Source: Prostheceraeus crozeri (taxonomy: Eukaryota > Platyhelminthes > Polycladida > Euryleptidae). Taken from it: a DNA stretch of 64,000 bases. The translations under genes and the position numbers were made by a program. The DNA lies in NCBI GenBank assembly GCA_907163375.1, contig CAJQUW010004739.1, positions 183,501-247,500 on the forward strand, given 5' to 3'. Below, in pieces: positions 54,389-64,000 of the stretch. The stretch's first letter is position 1; each line of letters starts with the position of its first letter. Below the pieces are notes generated by a model. That model saw only the letters and a list, made by a program, of their open reading frames with translations. It ran no database searches and had not been told where the DNA came from.

Positions 54389-54697
54389 GCTCAAAACTTT
54401 AAATGGTATAAACTAGCTCAATAGGTGTAGGTCACGAAAAAGCAATATGGCAATGCTGCTATTCAATTTGCTTTCTGTCAAGTCAACTTGAATGGAAGAG
54501 GAAAGAAGGCAGGCACAACAGAAAAGAGATCCACTGTAACGCGTCTCTTATTCGCATACATGAAGATTGAAGGCACTTTTGGGAATAAACGATTGTAACT
54601 AATGAGATGAACTAAATGTATACCTTACTCTGTCGAAGTTCTTTGTAGGTTACAGTGACCTACCTATTGCTTGTAATCCCAAAATAATGGATATTAT
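54389..54697 (+). repeat. Direct repeat B, copy 2 (outside the right arm)
   Basis: Second copy of the 308-bp repeat, starting 3 bp after the right inverted arm ends. It has several substitutions and a 1-bp insertion relative to copy 1, so the duplication is recent but not brand-new. Confidence 0.92.
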
Positions 54698-57479
54698 TAG
54701 GGCCAAAAGAAAACTCAAGCACAGATAAACAGTACTTCTAAATGTTAGCAATGAAATAGGTGATTGTTTCGGGACAGAGTGCCAAGGTAGAAACGATCTA
54801 GAACTTCGAATAATGGAAGCGATTGGAATCAATAACAAAACACCTTCCTTAAAATGAACTTTAGATATCTGGAATCTATTAAAGAAATCGGACAATAGCC
54901 TGATGAATGAACGGAGAAGCTCCATGAATCCATGCCTAAATTTGTAGGTGTACACTGTAAATAACATTTGATTCTACGAGTCTCTTCTCATTGTGACTGC
55001 TGTGAATGACCTATCCATTGATTTTAGCCTTGAAATGCATCCGATGTAACTGTGGACTTTATATTTAAGAGAATTTTATGCTGTACATACTGTTGTTCAC
55101 CTGAAGATGGCTTATTAACTTATTAACTTATTCTCTGATTATTTATATCAGTGTCTCCATTAAGCATATCATTGTGATAATGACTTATAGCAATTTCCTT
55201 AAAATCAAAAAGTCATTTATTAGAAGAAATGGATAACCTGACAAATTTCTAGAAAATCAGATTTTACAAATTATTTATGTCATGTTGAAATTCCATAATT
55301 TATTCAATAAATCTTTGTAGCATCTGCAAATGCATTATTGAAGCATGTTTGGAAGTTAACTCAACAATATGCTCGATGGCATTCTGGAACAAGCAATTTC
55401 AAACTTCTCCATTGAAATAGCCTTCAATGTTTTCAAAAGGCAGCAGAGAATAATGAATTCGAAAAATGTACTTTTCAAAAAAGAACATGAATTGGATCTT
55501 TCAGGCGCCAAATCCAGCGATTTTTGCCGAAAATATGTAAACGCACCAAAATCAAGTCATAAAAGGGCCAGTCAAGCGACTTCGTTGTGAGTGGACCACA
55601 ATAAATATGCGACTCTGGTGGCATGGATGGAGTTAAACCATGTTTGCAATGCATTTGCAATAAAATCTGCTAGATTCAAATCTGTGCATTTTAATTTAGG
55701 GTCGAATAGATTACATTTAAAAGGGAAATTTATTCAAATTTATAAGATATCGATCTATACTACAAGATATAAGATATCTATCTATGTACAAGATCTTTAT
55801 TCAATGAAGACATCGATAACTCATCCACAACTGCATAAATCAATTGAATTAGCGTTCTTGAATTAGGATTAAATTAAGAATACTTCGTTTCCATCACATA
55901 CATCCAAAAATACTTTCCAAAAGAAATTAAAACAAGTGTAGGTAGAAAAAATTACAGATTTGTCTCATCTCGAAACAGAAACTATTTTCAAACTCTATAT
56001 TCCATCTTTAATCAGCAATGTGATGAACGAAAATGTATATGTAAATATGGCCTATATTATTTAACTGTAGTCTAATGAGCAAATTCTACAAGAAAATCTC
56101 CTGCCATGTCATTCAGTTTGTGTAAACTACAGTTTTCTATTTGAAATGGAATGGATGATGTGTTTGACGATTCCCTATCATTTTGCATTACGCGAAACAT
56201 CTCTCACACTATTTATGTTAATGAACGCAGTTGATATTTTCCATAAGACAAACTTAAAAGGCCTGTCATTGGTTTTGCCAAGAATCAGAGCGCCAGCCCT
56301 TAAAATGAAGTAAATACAGAAAGAAGTCACTTGAGATTTGTTGTCACCAGTTTCGCACGCAGATGAATCATGAATAATTGAACATTGAAATTTGATCCAC
56401 GTAAGATGGCGCTTTATTTGACAAGAAGGCAGGAACAGTCATTATTGACTTGTGGCTAACGCCTTTACGTAGCTACATGTAGATAGCAAGATTTCTATCC
56501 GGAGATGAAAAAGTAAGAATTGAAAAAGTCGATCTAGGTAAATAGGCTTATTTATAAACTATTGATATAATGCTCCACTTCTAAATGATGGTTAGCAGTT
56601 TGTATTTGTAATGAAACCATTTGGATATCATATCTACATTTGTTACAGTTCTGTACACTGTAGGATGATTCAGATATAATGGGGAAAAGATTTACTAAAA
56701 GTCTTACGGGAGAAAAGAATTCTGTTGGCAAATAGCATATTTTCTTCCAAAGGAATTTTGCTAACCTCTCTAAAATTTTCCAACCTTTCATACATAAACT
56801 TATCAATCAAAACATGCCAATATTTTTCTTAATCATAGAAATCCAGCATTCAATAACATGAAAGGACTAGCACATCGGACGGACATGGGCATCGAAAACA
56901 GTATTACGTCGTGGGCATGCGCTGTCATGCATAAACGATGACGACTACCAGTGCTTGACACTGGCATACCGATGCCTTGTCAATTAAGGCCTACTTTGTA
57001 CACATTAAAGGTCATTGAAAGAATTTTGATAAAATAGCGTGTACCTACATGTTATCGCCTCACGTCACAAACCTGCAACTATTAACCTGCACTTCGTAAG
57101 GTCTAGCAATATTGACTTAGATCGTCGCGCGCATAGCCGAGCAGAGGATATTACTGTCAACAAACAGTTGTTGTTTATGCTAGTCCCACTAGCCTAAACA
57201 AAGCGAAAATTCGGGTTTCCATGGTCTTTTGGCAGCTACATATCAATACATTGATGAATACTTAATTTAGCAGCTCCATGCTTACAAGATGCCATATGGC
57301 ATGATGTCAGCCCACTTCGCGGACATCCCAACTTAGCGGAAAATGAGGAAGTTTTTTCAGTGGTCTATCGATCAAGTTAATACATGCTCATAATGTAGCT
57401 TACAATGCACAGTAATTGTGTGCCATCGGTATAGGACTATGATCCCATCTCTAAACGTGCTCTGAACAGATGAATTTCT
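54698..57479. other. Intergenic, no gene recognised
   Basis: A minus-strand frame at 54650-54967 is hydrophobic near its end but unrecognised. Frames around 55369-55866 overlap on both strands. A faint mariner-like string (SLDWP, then HIFGKN on the minus strand near 55515-55590) was not convincing. The repeat at 56875-56930 lies here. Confidence 0.4.
56875..56930 (+). repeat. Dispersed repeat, partner at 50456-50513
   Basis: See partner; same orientation, about 6.4 kb apart. Confidence 0.72.
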
Positions 57480-57990
57480 AACTTTTGATCAGGTCTGTAA
57501 AAATGACGTCATGCTGGACAATGCAGACACTCCTACACTCTTAGCCTGCAACATAAAGAAGAGAAGTTGATTGGTGGTTTGCTGGATGCTGCAGATCTTT
57601 TCCAGGTTCGGGAATGGCGATAATTTTGGCCATGTCTTTGGGATGTAAATTTCATTAGGAATTCTTGAGAAAAACATCTTTAGCCAGGCCCTTGACTTAG
57701 TAAGAATCTTTGGGAATCTCTGGTGTTAGCCAGCGGTCTTTCCGAACTTAACACTGTTGAGCACTGTATAGAGTTCTTCGACACTGATCGAGTCTATGAT
57801 GACAGGAAGTTGGTTTTGATCATTTAGGATACCAGAGTTCTTGGAGGTTATTGATTCATGATTAACTGAAATGAATGTATCTCTTGGTATCTGGGTATTT
57901 TCTCTACAAAGACAAGCGTATTTTTGACTTCGAAATTGAAGTAGATGTTGAATGCCAGCAGTTTTGTAGTAGGATAAATGAACCATTTCC
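57480..57990 (-). pseudogene. LINE reverse transcriptase fragment (early RT)
   Basis: The minus strand reads PVIIDSISVEELYTVLNSVK and FGKTAG (the LINE motif usually ending NGKAPG). After a gap and a frame change comes AWLKMFFSRIPNEIYIPKTW, then SPFPNLEKICSIQQTTNQLL. This matches the block W-------IP--WR-A-I-PIPKPGKDP--P-NYRPISLL of non-LTR RT fingers. Only this N-terminal RT part survives. Clade not determined. Confidence 0.7.
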
Positions 57991-60221
57991 AGAACGAAGT
58001 GGCAAGACTCAACTTCTTAACAAGGATAAACGTCTTGCTACATGTGATTTGTGCAAAAAAACTTTATTATGACTATCAAAGAATATAAGCATCCATATCT
58101 CTCGGCTGGCGATTTCTAAAATTTGAAACTTTCAATGCGAAAAATTAGGAAAAGCTATCAATTAGAAAAACCAGGGTATCTTGGAAAAGAAGCAAGCAGC
58201 ATTTTTAATTAAATGCCCAAAAATCAAAATAAAGCAGACGACTTGACAGTCTGCATTATATCACCAGAAATACAAAATGAAACTAGAAATGCTGAATATC
58301 CTAGCACTGTTCCTTAGAACAGGAAGTGGTCTTCAAAAGCATCATCTAAGCCTTGGATAAGAGACTCGAGTTTTTCTCTGACTGTTTTCTCGAGAGATTG
58401 GCTGATATGAACTGTTTTTATATTGGCTACTTGTCTCTTGTAGAACATCCATATAAGTATACATAGGTATATATTATATGTACAGGTATACATGTCTCTT
58501 GTAGATTATACTACACATCACATGCAAGTGCAGTGCAGTTAGTATTAAAAGTAATTTCATACCTCTGGAGACCGCAAAAAGTAGAACACTTCTCCGACAC
58601 GTGGCCGTGGAGCGTTCCAATTTGGAAAAATCAAAATTAGAACACTCCTCCACACGGCGCGCTCGAATTTGATAAAATCTAAAAATGGAAAACTCCTATT
58701 AAGAATCAACTGGCGCACTATCCGGTGCGGTCTATGAAAAGATTCCAGTTGGGCCATGATTTTGCTGCGGTTCCACTCACTTTTGTTTTTATCTGATGAT
58801 CGGTGATCGTAGCTTTGAAATTTTAAGTAATGACAATAAAGTATTGATCTAACTGGTCTTGTATTAACTGTAAAAGCTCTATCATTGAATATCGAACACA
58901 AATGGTTACTCAAGTTTCCATGATTTCAAGTTTCCTTGATTAGACTTGTAGCGGATGTATAAGTTCGGTTCGGAAGTGATCAGCAACATTTGTTGAACAT
59001 TGTCTGTTCAAGTATGTTTACAACGCATCATTCATGCTTATGTTGGAAAGCTCAGAAATCTATTGAATATTGACAAAAGTGGGTTGGTCCACTTTGATGA
59101 ACATCACTATATTAATGATGGAAGGTGCTTTCTCCTGATTTCAGCATAGACTGAACAATGAGCAGTGAAATAACATTGTATAAACAAGAATAATATTATA
59201 TAAATGCTTCGAGTTACTGATAAGTTTGGAGAAGTAGCTTTTTAATAAATGTCGATAAAAGTCACTGCCTTACTTTCAGATTCAGCCTCGTTAATAGCTT
59301 GCCATGCCACAAATTGCCTGAAAAGTAAAATGTAATAATCATAGACAATGATATTAGTTAAATAAAATTGAATTTTTGAAAATGAGACATAATGACGAAG
59401 GTACAGTGAGTAGAGATGTCAGCATCGTGAACATTTTTATGCCAAAACATTCAGTTTTTACGAGATTACGTTCTTGAGATGAAAAAATATTATACCAATT
59501 TTCAAATAGTAGAGTTTAGCTAATTATTACTTGTTTGCATACTATCTACGCAATACTAGAGATTTTGATATTTTAGTGGCATGAATCTTCTAAAATATCA
59601 AATAAAGTGTTTTTCTGATAAGAACATTTCTTTCAACAGTTGATTGTAAGGGCAATCAACTGAGCATCATTATGATTTAAGTCTTCATACGAAAATTTGA
59701 AACTTATTTTGCTTCTTGTCTCATTTTCTGACTGTGAGCAAAAATTTAGCTAGGAGCTTTTTCCAGCAGGCTATGTGGATTTGCTAAGCATGCTCTTGTC
59801 TAAACTGCTAACGAACAGAATTTCTTCTAGGGTCAATAAATTTATTTGTAAATGGCTGGAATCAGGATGGACTTTGTCAAAGATCCGGTGCCTCCATGTG
59901 GTCTAGAATTCAGCTACGTGTATGCATGTAGATTAATTTAATTTTGCTAGACATGAATTTGCGATTCAATAAATTAACCCCTTCATTTTTAAATTATTTG
60001 CAAAATCAAAGTTTTTTGAAAAAAATTGTTTTCAAATGCAATTGTGCAATAATACTGTGGACCCATTTTGACTGTAGGACTGTAGATCGTCAAGTTAAGA
60101 TGCCTAGCATTTGCTGTTCTCACAACAGATACATGTATGGTAATGATGTTTGTGAACTCATAAATATCCATGGCAAAATGTATACAGGTTGATTGCAGCA
60201 AGCGGGAGGTAGTTAGGCATG
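57991..60221. other. Intergenic, no gene recognised
   Basis: A 118-codon minus-strand frame at 58557-58913 is Arg/Phe-rich and sits in a locally GC-richer patch, but has no family I recognise. The repeat at 59426-59505 (partner 38751-38830) lies here. Confidence 0.4.
59426..59505 (+). repeat. Dispersed repeat, partner at 38751-38830
   Basis: See partner. Confidence 0.55.
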
Positions 60222-60655
60222 TTTGGAGTTTTCCAGAATCTCCCTCAAAAACTATTAGCTGCTGTTGGTGTTTACTGAAAAGCTGAGACTAGCAGATGAT
60301 GGTCCAGACTAGGCATGTAAATACGCCTACTCATTCTAAAAATAGCCACAATAATTCTCTAACTATCAATGATTTTCAAGTAATGATAATGAAACGTTAC
60401 AACACTCCTGTAGAAGCTAGAATCATCGAAGAGCAAATGATTCAATCTCACAGACCTGAGCTAAATCGCAAGTGAGAAACAGCCAGTTTGTAGGGCCGTG
60501 GTCAACTCTTGACGTATGCAGCCACCATGTAAGCCCGGAAGATGCGAGGAGTCTCGCGAAGGCTTGCGTATTTAAATGCCTAATCTGGACCTACTTCTGT
60601 GGTCTCAACTTTTCAACAAACGCCAACCGCTAATAGATTTCTGGAAGACTCCAAA
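60222..60655. mobile_element. MITE-like foldback element, about 434 bp
   Basis: The left part (60222-60330) starts TTTGGAGTTTTCCAGAA and the right end, reversed, reads TTTGGAGTCTTCCAGAA. Both continue through AAACTATTAGC/AATCTATTAGC, GTTGGTGTTTACTGAAAAG/GTTGGCGTTTGTTGAAAAG and GGTCCAGACTAGGCAT/GGTCCAGATTAGGCAT. Arms of about 100 bp are roughly 80 percent alike. No coding content. Flanking duplication not clear. Confidence 0.75.
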
Positions 60656-61790
60656 AATTTATACATATATTATATGATTTATATCAGCTGTTTTGAAATT
60701 AATCAGAATTTACGTGTCTAATTCACGTCGTCTTCAATTAAGTGCATAGACTGCAACGAACAGCATTGTTCCTCATCATCCAATAAGTTCAGTTTCCCAT
60801 GCCCAAAGCGGCAACAGGAATCAGTCAAATGCAGTCTTATTTCCACACAAGTCAATCAAAGTCATGAACAGAAGAAAGACAGTTCAGAAATAAAAATGTA
60901 TACCAGAGAATGGTGGGATTCATATTTACTGACATTGTTGCAATTACAGCCGTACAATTTCAATGAATAGAGAAAATCTAAAGCGCTAGCTGGATGCAGA
61001 ATGCTTACTTTCACCAGAGAATCAAGGAAGCAACGTCATGAGAATAGTGACAGCAGGAAAGCATACGAAGGAAGTAATTTGAAAAAGAAGAATTGAGCCA
61101 TTATGTGGATAATTACGAAATGTCCAAATCAACAAAGCGATCACAATTGTTGCTCCATTCGTCGAGCTCATCGACGTTTTCATGCTTTCGAAAACCCTGT
61201 CATATGCATTTTGGAGTAGAATTTTTACTGCTCATCTTCTTTCGAAACGAATGATTTTTACTGAATGCAATACAAACAATGTCTTTGTCATGATTTTGTT
61301 GTAAACTCATAAAGCAATAAACGATTGGAAGCTTTTCAAGACTATTGGAAGAGCTGCATGATGAGACGCATTTGACATTTGAATTTATCATGTTACTTTC
61401 ACAACAATTTGTTTAATTTGCCTTCGGCAAACAAGCGTCTCTCCACAATCTTTTTGGTGAATAGTAGCCTGCTACACTGTAAATAGCAAGTCGAGACTGG
61501 TCGACATTTTCGTGCCGGTCCTGACCGGTGATCGGATTAAATAATTGCCAGGTCGGTATACGCTATACACGTATGTCCATCATCAGACCAGCTTTGCACC
61601 GGCTTCATGCCAATCCAATTCAGGGTTCTGTCGGGCTATTTTAAACAAGTTTCCAACCGATTTCTTGCATTGTTCGGTCATGCTTTAGATTAACTTCAAT
61701 GTGCTCAATGCAGGGCTCTTGTTGTACTTTTTACTCACAGCTCCAACAAGTCAATGTCAGGGCAGTCATGATGAATGATTGCTTAACGTC
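60656..61790. other. Intergenic, no gene recognised
   Basis: Includes CCGGTC/GACCGG-rich words near 61515-61535. No motif-bearing frame. Confidence 0.45.
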
Positions 61791-61975
61791 ATGACTTGGG
61801 GGCTGATGGGGGCTTGGACGGTGCTGACACAGTCAGACTTTAATCTGGAACGTTGTGATCTTTTAGTCCGGATGCCCTTCCTGATGTCTTTCAATGACAC
61901 TCTTGGGGCTCGACCTGTGGACCGAAAGATCGTTAGGCCAAGCACTTAACCATTGTGCCATGGAGAACACGCAGT
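61791..61975 (-). repeat. tRNA-derived SINE candidate
   Basis: The minus strand begins near CCATGGCACAATGGTTAAGT (A box) and CCACAGGTCGAGCCCC (a B box one base short). It is followed by GACATCAGGAAGGGCATCCG, a body phrase common to tRNA-headed SINEs in marine animals (from general knowledge). The element runs towards lower coordinates. A decayed tRNA gene alone would not carry this conserved body. Confidence 0.58.
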
Positions 61976-64000
61976 CAGGGCAGTGATAATGTGAAATGAA
62001 ATTGTGATTTTCAAAATTATACGGTGCATAATAATGTTTGTCAATCACTTCTAATTAGTCTGTTCAACGTTCTGTGCCAGTAGTCTATTATTCGTATATC
62101 TTGCATTTCATTTCAATGAAAATTGCCGTTCAGACGTTTCTAGACATGCTGGTACACTTGGGGCTGCTAGACATGCTTACTACATGAATAAATGCTATAG
62201 AGTAGAAGTATTTTTTCCAGCAATGTTATACATGCTATGCAGATTCCAAAGTGACGGCTTTTTTATGACATTATCAGGACCATACTCTCATCAATCAAAT
62301 TAAGTTGAATGGGAAGCAGAGACGTAAACGGAGGAAACATTTCGCCGCTGATACAAGCAAATGATCATGTTCATGCAGGTTGATGTTTATATTGAATAAA
62401 AAATAGAGAACTAAGAACTTCAATAACAAGGGAATATTTGGTAGCCCTATTCGATGTTGCATGAAGGCGCATTCAAACCAAACCTTTTGATCACACGTGG
62501 TGTAGTCATTGAAAGATGACTATTCTCTTTAGAGCAGATGAGTAATTATGACACTCAGACAGCTTGAAATCTTCATTGAAGCTCGATTCATCGTACGAGG
62601 AGTGCGATCACAACTCGCGTGAGCTGCTAATTGACGGTGTTGTAAATGGGGAATTGTCTGTTTGGCTCCCCACAAGTATCCCATTACGTCTTGTCATCTA
62701 AGCATATGTAAACAGTTGAATGAGTAAAAGGTTGCATTCAAGCAAACCTTCCAAACCAATGGAAATTTTGAAAGATCGTCATTCAATATGTATATGGATC
62801 CACCAGCTTACTTGAGTAGGCCTACAATGACTGCATTTTTCTCACCAACTAATCGCAGTCGTCATGTGTTGCTAAGTAAATAACTCGCTGCTGCTGTATC
62901 ATCTTGACTGCGTTGCGGACGGATCACCATCGCCGATGATTATCTTAACGATGGTTGAAATGGGAACTGAGCAAAGCAACTACGCCAGTTCCATTCCCCA
63001 CTGCAGCTAAGTCAGTGGCTTATCCTAAGCCTTCTAGATGGGACAAAATGGGTATTTTATTCATTCAAGAGATGTCGCTGAGTTCATATTGGATCAAGAA
63101 GTAAGTCCGGTTTTAGTCATTATTGCCACCAAAACTTGATGAAAGGTTAGCACATGACATGTCGGGAGTCGTCACACAGAAAATATTAGTGCAACTGCCG
63201 GCTTGCAGCGTATATGCTTTGACAAAAATCTACAGCTTCGAAAGCTGAAAGCAACTAGGCTATTAGTTTCAGAAAGTTACAATTCCACATGAACTACATA
63301 ATGCACGCTCATTGAAAAGTGATCAGAGTGGCCGAACTTGAGTGATAGTCAAACCACTATTGTGAAAAGTATCAAATGTCAAAAATTCTTATCAGTATGG
63401 TTTTCCAATAGGCCTTCTCAGGAAAGGTGCCAACATGAATTGCAGATTTTGTCAGCAAGTGGCACGCAAGCTAAATTCATAAATGCTCTTTTTGAAACAA
63501 ATTAGTATGTCGAACACATGCTCAGTAGACTACTCTTCCATTATTCGTCTGGATGAACTAGTTGTATTAATCAGAAAAAAAGAAATTTAGACCTAATTAT
63601 TTACAAGATTCTCCACTAGGGTAATTGTTTAACTTTGGCGTCTTCCGTTTCCTGGATCCTTCGAATTTTTTTAACCGTGTCGTGTCTTAATTTGATTAGA
63701 ATTTGTTACTCTCAGATATAGAAAGAAAGTTGGGCAAATATGGGTTAAATACGATTGCCGCTAATCTTAACTTCAAATTTATTCATAAATTATTTGCAAA
63801 TGATTTAAGTTTATGACAATATAGTGTCAAGTGAAAAGTCCTCGACTTGCAAGTTTGTATAGCTGTTCGTAATCCTTATCTAATTATGTATCCCCATTAT
63901 TCATGCTGCCTCTATATAGAAAGGATTTCATGCACAATGGAAGTTTTCAAAATTCACAGGCGAAGTCAATATCATAGATTGTCACGTAATAGTACTAAGA
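61976..64000. other. Intergenic to the window end
   Basis: AT-rich, with the dispersed repeat at 63591-63700 as the only feature I can support. Confidence 0.45.
63591..63700 (+). repeat. Dispersed repeat, partner at 5158-5270
   Basis: See partner; same orientation, about 58 kb apart. Confidence 0.8.

Noticed and set aside
54650-54967. 105-codon minus-strand frame with a hydrophobic C-terminus
   Set aside because: It overlaps the duplicated repeat B and lacks other features; membrane-like character may be compositional.
55369-55660. Possible mariner C-terminal relic (SLDWP and HIFGKN on the minus strand)
   Set aside because: Only two short matches in imperfect spacing; no DNA-binding half, TIR or second catalytic block.
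58557-58913. 118-codon minus-strand frame in a GC-richer patch
   Set aside because: No family recognised and no splice or repeat evidence; left unannotated.
1-64000. CRISPR arrays, rRNA genes, bacterial operons or phage-like gene clusters
   Set aside because: No spaced direct repeats of the right size, no rRNA-like blocks, and coding sequence is sparse and intron-split, so the window reads as animal nuclear DNA.

Overview
The window looks like nuclear DNA from a metazoan. It is AT-rich, gene-poor and dense in repeats, has GT-AG spliced exons, and carries Penelope-like, LINE, Tc1/mariner and hAT elements plus one LTR retrotransposon. AGGCCTA-rich and TACATGTA-rich intergenic DNA would suit a marine invertebrate, perhaps an echinoderm or other invertebrate deuterostome, but that placement is inference only. 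I see no bacterial operon, no rRNA and no CRISPR array.

Host content is sparse. (1) Two plus-strand exons at 6175-6286 and 8194-8443 join in phase through a GT-AG intron and end the reading frame of an unrecognised basic protein. (2) An intronless-looking plus-strand gene at 18329-19030 encodes a secreted Cys-rich protein with a PAN/Apple-like segment. (3) A minus-strand candidate terminal exon at 25144-25290 encodes a Lys-rich, probably coiled-coil tail. (4) A weak candidate terminal exon lies at 11453-11534. (5) A tRNA-Thr(CGU)-like gene or pseudogene lies on the minus strand at 5930-6002.

The rest is mostly a record of mobile elements. From left to right: a Penelope-like element (PLE) with 43-bp perfect terminal inverted repeats (204-2633); a GC-rich island and an AGGCCTA-rich tract (9440-10620); a foldback element (12175-13010); a mariner relic (14446-15528); a second PLE split by a nested mariner (15820-17848); a hAT relic with a near-perfect 8-bp target duplication (19788-20695); another mariner-type element with clear TIRs (22999-24360); a non-autonomous hAT-like element (25498-26329); a GGGTAAAAT-ended foldback (26437-28146); a degenerate hAT-like transposase with an octamer expansion (28857-29999); LINE fragments (30404-30625, 31101-32050, 57480-57990); a retroelement C-terminal fragment (33070-33420); a hAT with transposase tail (35214-36134); a third PLE fragment (38120-38410); a 48-bp perfect palindrome (39803-39937) and a minisatellite (40275-40635); a Tc1 element with an open but internally deleted transposase (41709-43041); a young Ty3/Gypsy element with identical LTRs (46640-50380); a 1.37-kb TIR element carrying at least eight copies of a 16-bp motif in both orientations (51351-52716); and a structure of 303-bp inverted arms combined with 308-bp direct repeats (53077-54697).

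No set of genes here forms a recognisable pathway. The most unusual structures are the two at 51.3-54.7 kb and the PLE with perfect terminal inverted repeats. All calls come from reading the sequence by eye; no database search was run.
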